Shown here: positions 5,768 through 11,946 of the stretch, piece by piece
Layout of the letters: every line of letters starts with the position of its first letter
How positions within the stretch are numbered: position 1 is the stretch's first letter
Assembly: GCA_000416085.1 (NCBI GenBank)
Contig: KE356579.1
Location: 1,116,881 to 1,128,826 of the forward strand
DNA: 11,946 nucleotides
Direction: 5' to 3'
Source: a halophilic archaeon J07HX64
GTDB taxonomy: Archaea > Halobacteriota > Halobacteria > Halobacteriales > Haloarculaceae
Program-made: the position numbers and the translations under genes
Notes under the pieces: generated by a model
Databases searched by the model: none
What the model saw: only the letters and a program-made list of their open reading frames with translations
What the model was told of the DNA's origin: nothing

Positions 5768-8452
5768 TCACCCGGTCGATTTCATCCCGGCGGCGATACC
5801 TTTTACAGTCAGTCGGAGCGTTTGTTCCTCGCGGTCGGTTAGCTCCTCCCGGTCGAGTAGCTCCACTTGGAGCAGATTCAGCGGGTCGACGTAGGGGTTG
5901 CGCCGGTCGAGGCTCTCGGCGACCCACTCCTTCGGGGGGAGTCGGTCGCGACCGGTTATCTCCCGCACGAGTCGGACCGACCGCTCGTACTCGGCCTCGA
6001 TGCGGGGGAAAAACTCGAACCGGTGCTCGCCGGCCAGGTCGGCGTACCTGCTCGCGATGTCGAGTTCGGTCCGGGCCAGCGCGAGCGCCGCCTTGTCCAG
6101 CATCGTTCGGAAAAACGGCCACTCCTCGTAGAGTGTCTGGAGTCGGTCGACCGAACAGCCCTCCGATAGCGCGGCCTCCAGCCCGGTCCCGAGCCCGTAC
6201 CAACCGGGGAGGATACACCGGGCCTGTGTCCACGAGAACACCCACGGGATGGCACGAAGGTCCTCGACGGTGCGCTCCCCCGAGCGCGAGGCCGGCCGGG
6301 AGCCCAGGTTCAGGTCCTCGATAACGGGTATCGGTGTCGCCTGCTCGAAGTACGAGACGAACCCTTCCGTCGACAGCAGGTCACGGTAGGCCGTCCGCGC
6401 AGCGGTGGCGGCGGTGTCGAGGATGTCGTGCCACTCCGCCGGCGGGTCCGCCCCGTTCCCGGTTAGTGACCGGTGACGCGCCCGTAGCTGTGCGTCGAGC
6501 ATCTGTTCGAGGTTCCGCGCCGCGATCTCCGGGTTGGCGTACTTCTCGGCGATCGCCTCACCCTGTTCGGTGAACTTCACCTGGCCGGTGACCGTCTCCG
6601 GTGGCAGTGCGAGCAACGCCTCGTTCATCGCGCCGCCACCCCGGGAGATGGAGCCACCCCGACCGTGGAACAGTCGGAGGTCGACACCGTAGTCGTCGGT
6701 GATATCGGCCAGACGCCGCTGGTTTCGGTACAGCGACCAGTTCGCCGCCAGGAACCCGTTCTCCTTGTTCGAGTCCGAGTACCCGAGCATGACCTCCTGG
6801 ATGTCGTCGCGGGCCGCCAACGCGGCGGCGTAGGCCTCGTTCTCGAACAGTGTCCCCATTATCCGGCGCGCGCCCGACAGCGCCGACCGCGTCTCCAACA
6901 GCGGCACGATGTCGAGCCCGCAGTGCTCCGGCAGGTCGACCACGCCCGCCTGGTCGGCGAGGAAGAGCACCTCGAGCACGTGACTCGGCTCCTCTGTCAT
7001 GCTGATGCAGTAGGTGTCGATGGCGTCGACACCGTACTCGCGGTGCCAGTTCGCGAGCGCGTCGAACCGTGAGAGCACCCGCCCCGGCGTCCCCATGAAC
7101 GTGTCGTGGTCGCCGACATCGACGACAGGCGAGGACTGCTGTATCGCGTCGGTGAGCGTCGCCACCCGGTCGGCTTCGTCCATCGCCTCGTAGTCGACAC
7201 CGACGCGGTTGAACACGGCGGCGACAGTCTCGGTGTGGTTCTCGCGGTGGTCCCGGAGGTCGAGACTGGCGAGTGTGAACCCGAACGTATCGACCTGCCG
7301 GATCAGCGGTTCGACCGACTCGTCGACGACGACACCGCTGCCGTCGGCGCGGAGACTCGCCGCGATCGCCGACAGGTCTGCCCGCAGCTCGTCGGCGTCA
7401 TTGTAACCACCCTCCCGGACATCACCAACCCGCTCGATGCGCTCGCGCATCAGCTTCAGCTTCTCTCTGTACGGCTCGTCCGGGTACTGCTCGCGCACCT
7501 CGCGGGCGACCGTCGGAAGTCGTTCCCTGTCGGCCGCCAGTCGCTCCGCGAACACCTCCCCCGGTACGGGTCCGCTGTGGCTCAGCACGCCCGACAGCGA
7601 CCTCAGTTGTTCGTGATACCGCTCGAGAACGACCCGGCGCTGTCGCTCCAGGGTGTCGGCGGTCACCTCGGGTGTGACGTGCGGGTTCCCGTCCCTGTCA
7701 CTGCCCGCCCAGGAGCGGAACTCGAACAGTTTCGGCACGTCCGTCTCGGGGTACGCATCACCGAGTCTGCGCTCCAGTTCCTCGTAGACGGTCCCGACGA
7801 CATCGAACAGGACGTTCTCGAGGTACCACTGAACGTTGAGCGCCTCGTCGAGCACCTCCGGCCGGCGCTCGCGGATCTGTGAGGTCCGCCAGAGCGTCGT
7901 CACCTCGGCCTCCAGCGCCCGCTCGATGGCCGCCTGTTCGCGCTCTGTGAGGCGGTGTTCGTCCAGCGTCTCCAGGTGACCGGCGATGGAGCGGAGCTTT
8001 GCCTTTGTTGTCTTCCGGCGGGCCTCGGTCGGGTGGGCGGTGAAGGTCGGTTCTATCAGCGTGTCCCCGAGCACCTGCCCGACCCGCTCCGGGGGGACGT
8101 CCTGTTCCAGAAACCACTCGACGGTTGCCGCCAGACTGTCCGCGAGTGTCCCCGACTCACCCCGCTCGCGGATTGCTCTCACCCGCTCACGCTCCTCGGC
8201 GAGATTTCGTAACTCAAAGTACGTCGCAAACGCACGCGCCAACACCTCCTGTCTCTCACTGTCGAGTGCTGTGAGCGTCTCCCGGAGCGCTGCCCCGGGT
8301 GCACTCTGCTCTCTCCGGGCGTCGATCGCCCCCTGTCTGACCTGCTCGACGGCCTCGAAGGCCGCCGGCGACGCCTGCGCCGCGAGCACGTCACCCAGTA
8401 ACGTGCTCAGACTCCGGACATCCGCCTGCAGATCCCGTGTGTGCAGTGTCAT
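5768..8452 (-). CDS. ppc: Phosphoenolpyruvate carboxylase, bacterial type
   Basis: The 894-residue enzyme carboxylates PEP with bicarbonate to oxaloacetate, refilling the TCA cycle. Catalytic H140 lies in TAHPTEARRKT (138-148). Other conserved blocks are WAGSDRDGNPHVT (248-260), GYSDSNKENG (557-566), HGRGGSISRGGG (596-607), TEQGEAIAEKY (628-638) and the C-terminal GIAAGMKSTG. The length fits full-size PEPC (about 880-970 residues), not the short archaeal PepcA type. The start at 8452 is the only sensible ATG: the one five bases upstream runs into a stop. It converges with pyk, so the two enzymes that compete for PEP end 88 bases apart. It lies 65 bases downstream of gfcR on the same strand, with a weak TATA-like box of its own and a partial TrmB-type site in between. 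Confidence 0.95.
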   Translation of the reverse strand: MTLHTRDLQADVRSLSTLLGDVLAAQASPAAFEAVEQVRQGAIDARREQSAPGAALRETLTALDSERQEVLARAFATYFELRNLAEERERVRAIRERGESGTLADSLAATVEWFLEQDVPPERVGQVLGDTLIEPTFTAHPTEARRKTTKAKLRSIAGHLETLDEHRLTEREQAAIERALEAEVTTLWRTSQIRERRPEVLDEALNVQWYLENVLFDVVGTVYEELERRLGDAYPETDVPKLFEFRSWAGSDRDGNPHVTPEVTADTLERQRRVVLERYHEQLRSLSGVLSHSGPVPGEVFAERLAADRERLPTVAREVREQYPDEPYREKLKLMRERIERVGDVREGGYNDADELRADLSAIAASLRADGSGVVVDESVEPLIRQVDTFGFTLASLDLRDHRENHTETVAAVFNRVGVDYEAMDEADRVATLTDAIQQSSPVVDVGDHDTFMGTPGRVLSRFDALANWHREYGVDAIDTYCISMTEEPSHVLEVLFLADQAGVVDLPEHCGLDIVPLLETRSALSGARRIMGTLFENEAYAAALAARDDIQEVMLGYSDSNKENGFLAANWSLYRNQRRLADITDDYGVDLRLFHGRGGSISRGGGAMNEALLALPPETVTGQVKFTEQGEAIAEKYANPEIAARNLEQMLDAQLRARHRSLTGNGADPPAEWHDILDTAATAARTAYRDLLSTEGFVSYFEQATPIPVIEDLNLGSRPASRSGERTVEDLRAIPWVFSWTQARCILPGWYGLGTGLEAALSEGCSVDRLQTLYEEWPFFRTMLDKAALALARTELDIASRYADLAGEHRFEFFPRIEAEYERSVRLVREITGRDRLPPKEWVAESLDRRNPYVDPLNLLQVELLDREELTDREEQTLRLTVKGIAAGMKSTG

Positions 8453-8475
8453 ACCATCACAATGTCGCTACACAG

Positions 8476-8482
8476 ACAAAAG
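8476..8482 (-). promoter_or_regulatory. Weak TATA-like box for ppc
   Basis: Read on the minus strand this is CTTTTGT, centred 27 bases upstream of the ppc ATG. The position suits a leaderless promoter but the sequence is a poor TATA box. ppc may instead, or also, be read from the gfcR promoter. Confidence 0.35.
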
Positions 8483-8503
8483 GGCCAGCGTTGCGGAAAT
8501 TCT

Positions 8504-8520
8504 TACTCGTATCCGAATTA
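8504..8520 (-). promoter_or_regulatory. Partial TrmB-type site upstream of ppc
   Basis: On the minus strand the sequence reads TAAT-N8-GAGTA, differing by one base in the left half from TACT-N7-8-GAGTA. The left half overlaps the gfcR stop codon, and the site lies 52 to 68 bases before the ppc start, upstream of the weak TATA-like box, a position more typical of activation. It also shares CGAGTAA with the gad and gapN promoters. The left half is imperfect, so this is tentative. Confidence 0.35.
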
Positions 8521-9156
8521 GTTTTCATCGGAGTCGCCAACCCGGATCGCCTGGACGAGCGAGTAGACGGGGACCGAATCGAGCCGTTCGATGCCCTGTT
8601 TGTCGACGAGGACGACACAGGCAACCGGGTCGCCACCGCGGTCACGGAGCCCCTGGATCGTCTCGCGCATCGTCGTGCCGCTGGTGATCGTGTCGTCGAC
8701 GATGTAGCACTCCCGGCCGCGGATATCGGCGAAGTTCTCCGAGAACGTCCCCTCCAGGTCGTCCATCTCCTCGTCCTCCCACTGGTGTTTCCGGGGGGCG
8801 TACGTTGCGATGTCCGTGTCGAGTTCGCGGGCGATGACCGTCGCCAGCGGTGTGCCGGCCTTCTCGACGCCGACGGTCAGGTCGACAGCCTCGCCCTGTT
8901 TGGAGAGCAGGTCTGCCATCGCCATCCCGACGTAGGCGAGTCGCTCGGAGTCACGCCCCAGCGCACTCCAGTCGATGTGGATGTCGTGCGGGCCACCAAC
9001 CTCCTCGGGCGCGCTCGTCTCGGTGCCGGCGTTGCGGTCCACGAGCCAGCTCGCCGTCTCCCGGGAGACGTTCAGCTCGTCTGCTACCTCGCCCTTCGAG
9101 AACCCACGCGCCGATAGCTTGCCCGCGCTCTCGATCAGGTCGTCGACGTTTTTCAT
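8518..9156 (-). CDS. gfcR: GfcR-type sugar-catabolism regulator (HTH + PRTase fold)
   Basis: The 212-residue protein joins an N-terminal helix-turn-helix (about 7-41; FSKGEVADELNVSRETASWL at 19-38) to a type I phosphoribosyltransferase fold with the PRPP-loop motif YIVDDTITSGTT (151-162). Such proteins were long annotated as orotate phosphoribosyltransferase-like (PyrE-like). In Haloferax volcanii the family member GfcR is reported to activate glucose and fructose catabolism genes, with KDPG as inducer. Here it sits among the spED genes themselves, which supports the same role: sensing KDPG, the product of kdgK and substrate of kdgA. A TATA box lies 26 bases upstream, and the gene is divergent from the HAD gene across a repeat array. 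Catalytic phosphoribosyl transfer is unlikely but cannot be judged by eye. Confidence 0.85.
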   Translation of the reverse strand: MKNVDDLIESAGKLSARGFSKGEVADELNVSRETASWLVDRNAGTETSAPEEVGGPHDIHIDWSALGRDSERLAYVGMAMADLLSKQGEAVDLTVGVEKAGTPLATVIARELDTDIATYAPRKHQWEDEEMDDLEGTFSENFADIRGRECYIVDDTITSGTTMRETIQGLRDRGGDPVACVVLVDKQGIERLDSVPVYSLVQAIRVGDSDEN

Positions 9157-9178
9157 GGGTGTCCTTGCGGGGTAGCGG

Positions 9179-9184
9179 TTTTAA
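9179..9184 (-). promoter_or_regulatory. TATA box of gfcR
   Basis: Read on the minus strand this is CTTAAAAC, with core TTAAAA centred about 26 bases upstream of the gfcR ATG at 9156. It predicts a leaderless transcript, and there is no Shine-Dalgarno in the expected place. Confidence 0.65.
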
Positions 9185-9231
9185 GAGTTGGCTCGCAATC
9201 GGGCCGAACAGCGGCCCTGGCTGACCTGACC

Positions 9232-9454
9232 GGCGATACCGTCGACCCGGAGACAGGGCGATACTATCAACTCAAACTAAGCAACTGCTCCTGTCGACCC
9301 GGAGACAGGGCGATACTGTCAATCTGGACTAAGCAACTGCTCCTGTCGACCCGGAGACGGGGATCCGTCCTACCCGGATGGGATACTATCACTCAAACCT
9401 AACTATCCGCTCCTGTCGACCCGGAGACGGGGCGATACAGTCGACCAGTCGACC
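9232..9454. repeat. Array of about 52-bp direct repeats between gfcR and the HAD gene
   Basis: The core GTCGACCCGGAGACRGGG occurs four times, at 9241-9258, 9293-9310, 9345-9362 and 9415-9432. Copies 1 and 2 are 52 bases apart and nearly identical over the whole unit; the next interval is also 52. Copy 3 is 70 bases long because of an extra 18 bases near 9363-9380. Copy 4 is truncated after GCGATAC and runs into a tandem AGTCGACC pair (9439-9454). A degenerate start (GGCGATACC, 9232-9240) precedes copy 1. From copy 2 on, each core with its two upstream bases can fold as CCTGTC-N8-GACAGG (G-U tolerated in copies 3 and 4). The stretches between cores are themselves repeated and the period is not a multiple of three, so it is neither CRISPR nor coding. 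It lies in the divergent promoter region and ends next to the HAD TATA box, so a regulatory or RNA role is possible. Confidence 0.85.
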
Positions 9455-9458
9455 GGGG

Positions 9459-9466
9459 ATAATTAA
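9459..9466 (+). promoter_or_regulatory. TATA-like box of the HAD gene
   Basis: ATAATTAA is centred about 26 bases upstream of the ATG at 9489, so transcription would start near that ATG. It is the clearest AT-rich block in this divergent region and supports the downstream ATG as the true start. GGAGG at 9471-9475 precedes the ATG by 13 bases, probably upstream of the transcript start, and may be irrelevant. Confidence 0.6.
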
Positions 9467-9488
9467 CTGCGGAGGGAGAAGCAGGTGT

Positions 9489-10730
9489 ATGAACCGACAC
9501 GAACTGCTGTACCGCCTCTACGAGGACCACGACACAGAGACGTTACGGTCGTACCAGGCACTCGTGGACCTGTTTCCGCCCGTCGACTCCAGGGTGGCGC
9601 TGGACTACTGGCAGACCGCGAACGAGGAACTCGAGGAACAGAAAGAGACGGTCCGGGCGGCGTTCCCCGATGTCGGGGAGACGTTCGCGGAGGTGGCCGC
9701 ACTCGCCACGCGCAGCCAGGCGTTTGCCGCGCTGGACCTGTACACGAAGTACGACCGCGGCGTGAACGTGCTGGTGCTCGATGTCGACGAGACACTGCGG
9801 TCGGCCGGGAACACCGACAACGAGATACCCCGCGAGACGCTGCACCTGCTGACACGGTTCCACGAGACAGGAATGCCGATCGTCATCTGCACCGGTCAGA
9901 CACTGGAGAACGTAAAGGGGTTTCTCATCCAGGGGCTCGGTAACGAGGTGGTCCACTCGGGGAACGTCGGTATCGTCTACGAGGCCGGAACGGGTGTGTT
10001 CACACCCAAGCAGGGTGCCGATACAAAGAAGCTGCTCTACGAGGACCTCGACGAGGATATCCAGGCGGTGTTCAACCGGGCGCGCTCGCGGGTCCTCCCG
10101 AACGCGCCGCGCAAACTCCGGCGGGGCTGTCACCTGCAGGGCAACGAGTTCAACATCACACTGAAGCCGAACTCCGAGACCGGGAGTGACCGTGCCCGGG
10201 AGGTGATCGACGAGGGTCTGGTTTACCAGCTCGACCTGCTTCAGGAGAGTGTCGCGACCGTCGTCGGCGCCGAGTCACCGGCACCTGGCATCGCGCGGAG
10301 CTACTACGCCGCACAGGACCCCGAGATCCAGTCGGTGCTCGAGGCGACCGACAGTGTCCCGGAGACCGACCCGGAGACCCCGCAGGCGTTCGAGACGGTG
10401 TTCGAACGGATCGACGTCGCGTACTACGAGGGTGACGCCGCCGAGATCGGCTCGCTCGAACTCAACAAGGTCGCCGGTATCGAGGCCGCCCTGGACGTGC
10501 TCGCCATCGACGACCCGTTCGCGCTCATCATGGGCGACTCGAAGAGCGACCTCAGGATGATGCGCTGGGCACAGGAACAGGACACCGGCATCGGTGCCGC
10601 GCCCGAACACGCCTCACAGGATGTGCTCGAACACGTACAGAGCACGGACGAACTCGTGTTCGACCGCGGTGACGCCGCCGAGATGCTCCGGACCGCCTAC
10701 GCGATGCGGGAGCTCGGCGCGCTCGGGTGA
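9489..10730 (+). CDS. HAD-superfamily phosphatase with long N-terminal extension, substrate unknown
   Basis: The 413-residue protein has all four HAD motifs: I, LVLDVDET (95-102; D98 nucleophile, D100, T102); II, VICTGQT (132-138; T135); III, K327 in ELNKVAG; and IV, IMGDSKSD (347-354; D350, D354). About 190 residues between II and III form a C2-type cap, as in Cof or sucrose-phosphate phosphatase relatives. The first 90 or so residues are an acidic, probably helical extension (YEDHDTETLRSYQALVDL and following) that I do not recognise. I choose ATG 9489 over the in-frame ATG at 9378, because the latter sits inside the repeat array upstream of the TATA box. It is divergent from gfcR and 35 bases before kdgA. 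A sugar-phosphate substrate from the spED pathway is plausible but only an inference. Confidence 0.8.
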   Translation: MNRHELLYRLYEDHDTETLRSYQALVDLFPPVDSRVALDYWQTANEELEEQKETVRAAFPDVGETFAEVAALATRSQAFAALDLYTKYDRGVNVLVLDVDETLRSAGNTDNEIPRETLHLLTRFHETGMPIVICTGQTLENVKGFLIQGLGNEVVHSGNVGIVYEAGTGVFTPKQGADTKKLLYEDLDEDIQAVFNRARSRVLPNAPRKLRRGCHLQGNEFNITLKPNSETGSDRAREVIDEGLVYQLDLLQESVATVVGAESPAPGIARSYYAAQDPEIQSVLEATDSVPETDPETPQAFETVFERIDVAYYEGDAAEIGSLELNKVAGIEAALDVLAIDDPFALIMGDSKSDLRMMRWAQEQDTGIGAAPEHASQDVLEHVQSTDELVFDRGDAAEMLRTAYAMRELGALG

Positions 10731-10739
10731 GCTTTTTCA
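10721..10739 (+). promoter_or_regulatory. Short hairpin and T5 tract between the HAD gene and kdgA
   Basis: GCTC-GGGT-GAGC (10721-10732) spans the HAD stop codon and is followed by TTTTT (10733-10737). This looks like a short terminator or attenuator for the HAD transcript. The same T-rich stretch is centred about 30 bases before the kdgA ATG at 10766 and could double as a poor TATA-like element, giving kdgA its own start. Both readings are tentative, and read-through from the HAD promoter remains likely given the 35-base gap. Confidence 0.35.
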
Positions 10740-10765
10740 CCCCGGCTACCGAAATCCAGGTACTG

Positions 10766-11680
10766 ATGCCAAACAGTGCCCCACCTCCGGGAGACGCGGA
10801 CCCACTCGACCTGCACGGTGTCGTCCCGCCGACAGTGACCGCCCTCGACGCTGACGGCGAGATCGACGAGGCGGCGACGGTGGCACACGCCCGGTTCGTC
10901 GTCGAACACGGCGCGAGTGCGGTGTTCCCGCTCGGAACAAACGGCGAGTTCGCCACCCTCTCGCCCGCGGAGCGTCGGCAGGTGGTCGACGCGGTTGCCG
11001 ATGGTGTCGAGGTGCCGGTCATCGCGGGGGTCGGGGCGCCTGGCACCCGCCAGACGGTCCGGTACGCGGAGCACGCGGAACAGGCGGGTGCGGACGGTGT
11101 CGTGGTCGTCACCCCGTACTACTACCCGGTTGACGAGACAGGCGCGGTCGAGCACTACCGGACAGTCGCCGCGGCGGTCGACCTGCCGGTGTACGTCTAC
11201 CACATCCCCAGCCGGACCGGCGACCAGTTATCACTCGCAACGATCGAGCGCGTCGCAGCAATCGACGGTGTCGCCGGTGTAAAAGACTCCTCGAAAGAGC
11301 TCCCGTGGCTGGCACAGGCAGTCGACGCCAGCCCCCGGGTGACGTTCCTCGCCGGGTCGGACTCTGTTCTGCTCGCCGGTCTCGCGGTTGGCTGTTCGGG
11401 GCTGGTCAGCGCCGTGGCGAACGTCTTTCCCGAACTGGTCGTCGAGTTCTACGAGGCGTTCGACCGTGGTGACCGCGAGCGTGCCCGGGAGCTCCAGTCG
11501 ACGGTGTTTGAGGTCCGGTCGGCGCTGAAACGCGGCCCACAGATGGCCGGGGTGAAGACAGCGCTCGCCCTGCGCGACCCCGGGTTCGACGTCGGTGGAC
11601 TCCGCGCGCCACTCCGGACGATGGACGAAACCGGCCGGCAGGAACTGGCCGACAGTCTCGATGATCTTGGGTTAGTGTAG
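10766..11680 (+). CDS. kdgA: 2-keto-3-deoxy-(6-phospho)gluconate aldolase, DapA fold
   Basis: The 304-residue class I aldolase of the DapA/N-acetylneuraminate lyase family would split KDPG into pyruvate and glyceraldehyde-3-phosphate. Visible landmarks are GTNGE (57-61), PYYYP (117-121), catalytic Y145 in YVYHIPSRTG (143-152) and the Schiff-base lysine K173 in GVKDSSKE (171-178). The whole sequence resembles haloarchaeal KD(P)G aldolases as I remember them. I choose ATG 10766 because the domain begins soon after it; the in-frame ATG at 10727 would overlap the HAD stop and add residues not seen in the family. PSRTG with R150 is the DapA-like form of that loop, so dihydrodipicolinate synthase is the main alternative. 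The spED neighbours argue for KdgA. Confidence 0.8.
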   Translation: MPNSAPPPGDADPLDLHGVVPPTVTALDADGEIDEAATVAHARFVVEHGASAVFPLGTNGEFATLSPAERRQVVDAVADGVEVPVIAGVGAPGTRQTVRYAEHAEQAGADGVVVVTPYYYPVDETGAVEHYRTVAAAVDLPVYVYHIPSRTGDQLSLATIERVAAIDGVAGVKDSSKELPWLAQAVDASPRVTFLAGSDSVLLAGLAVGCSGLVSAVANVFPELVVEFYEAFDRGDRERARELQSTVFEVRSALKRGPQMAGVKTALALRDPGFDVGGLRAPLRTMDETGRQELADSLDDLGLV

Positions 11681-11926
11681 TCTCCCGAACCAGCCAGTGG
11701 CGACTGTCTGTCTCGCACAGACCGGGCAGTCCATCTATCGGTGTCTACAACCGGTCTGTACCGCTCTGCGACACGAAACGGCTAGTTTACGCTCATGCTG
11801 GGACTGACAGTAAATTTATCGGGTTGTTGAACCGGCCGCGCACAGACCGAGTCAGATACGAGGGAACTGTCAGGGAGTGCGACACTTCTCGGGGGTCTGA
11901 CGACTCTACAGACTGCCTGACCCACC
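11681..11926. other. Non-coding 3' region with short repeats
   Basis: No credible gene is seen after kdgA. A hairpin GTCTGT-CTCGC-ACAGAC (11706-11722) could mark the kdgA transcript end, though no T tract follows. Two short sequences recur in the same order: CGCACAGACC (11714-11723, 11839-11848) and TGCGACAC (11767-11774, 11878-11885). A palindromic TAAATTTA (11811-11818) could be a promoter in either direction. GTCTG-N9-CAGAC (11895-11913), followed by a T-rich stretch from 11929, could end a small RNA of roughly 90-100 bases. These are weak signals. Confidence 0.35.
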
Positions 11927-11935
11927 AATTTTATT
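11927..11935 (+). promoter_or_regulatory. Possible TATA-like box for a gene beyond the window
   Basis: AATTTTATT is an isolated AT-rich block in GC-rich surroundings. If it is a TATA box the transcript, and by local habit the start codon, would lie near 11958, outside the window. The T-rich continuation to 11942 could instead be a terminator. Confidence 0.35.
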
Positions 11936-11946
11936 CCCTTTTCGTG

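Noticed and set aside
7106..7882. 258-codon plus-strand open frame inside ppc
   Set aside because: It is the antisense shadow of PEP carboxylase, with no family resemblance and no promoter or ribosome-binding signal.
8452..8457. Alternative ppc ATG five bases upstream (8457)
   Set aside because: It reads ATG-GTA-TGA and stops at once.
8518..9156. Orotate phosphoribosyltransferase (pyrE) for pyrimidine synthesis
   Set aside because: The N-terminal helix-turn-helix and the location among spED genes fit the GfcR regulator. True PyrE lacks the DNA-binding domain.
9232..9454. CRISPR array
   Set aside because: The sequences between the repeated cores are themselves near-identical copies, the period shifts from 52 to 70, and no cas gene is present. 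This is a tandem direct repeat, not repeats with unique spacers.
9378..9488. N-terminal 37-residue extension of the HAD protein from the in-frame ATG at 9378
   Set aside because: It would be coded by the repeat array and by the TATA box. Its composition (several Ser, Arg, Cys; few acidic residues) is unlike the rest of the protein, and the TATA-to-ATG spacing fits 9489.
10727..10765. Upstream start of kdgA at 10727
   Set aside because: It overlaps the HAD stop and adds 13 residues lying over a T-rich possible promoter. The fold begins after the ATG at 10766.

Overview
The window is a stretch of haloarchaeal chromosome (class Halobacteria; genus not determinable by eye). Three things point there: high G+C with strong C/G third-position bias, highly acidic proteins (Asp/Glu-rich throughout pyruvate kinase and PEP carboxylase), and TATA-like boxes centred about 26 bases upstream of several start codons, the layout of leaderless haloarchaeal transcripts. 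The protein families match haloarchaeal types, including a haloarchaeal-type gluconate dehydratase and the PRTase-fold regulator GfcR.

Layout. At 100-2264 (+) is the ATGA-overlapping pair gad-kdgK (gluconate dehydratase, KDG kinase). Then come a 240-base gap and a second (+) transcription unit at 2505-5679, gapN-pyk (GapN-like non-phosphorylating glyceraldehyde-3-phosphate dehydrogenase and pyruvate kinase), with one base between the two genes. Converging on pyk from the other strand is ppc (PEP carboxylase, 8452-5768), preceded on the same strand by gfcR (9156-8518). A 332-base divergent region holds the gfcR promoter, a previously unrecognised-looking array of about 52-bp hairpin-containing repeats, and the promoter of a HAD-superfamily phosphatase gene (9489-10730, +). 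kdgA, a DapA-fold KD(P)G aldolase, follows at 10766-11680. The last 266 bases have no gene that I can see, but carry short repeats and a possible promoter for a gene beyond the edge.

How it works together. This is a near-complete semi-phosphorylative Entner-Doudoroff (spED) locus: gluconate -> KDG (gad), KDG -> KDPG (kdgK), KDPG -> pyruvate + glyceraldehyde-3-P (kdgA), glyceraldehyde-3-P -> 3-phosphoglycerate (gapN), and PEP -> pyruvate (pyk). ppc supplies the competing PEP -> oxaloacetate step, and gfcR encodes the likely pathway activator. Glucose dehydrogenase, phosphoglycerate mutase and enolase are not in the window. The promoter of gapN-pyk carries an exact match to the TACT-N7-GAGTA motif reported for the haloarchaeal regulator TrmB. 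Weaker relatives lie upstream of gad and ppc, so two regulators (GfcR and TrmB) may act here.

I see no exotic system such as defence, mobile or CRISPR elements. The parts most worth a second look are the repeat array between gfcR and the HAD gene, the HAD phosphatase itself with its roughly 90-residue N-terminal extension, and the TrmB-like site.
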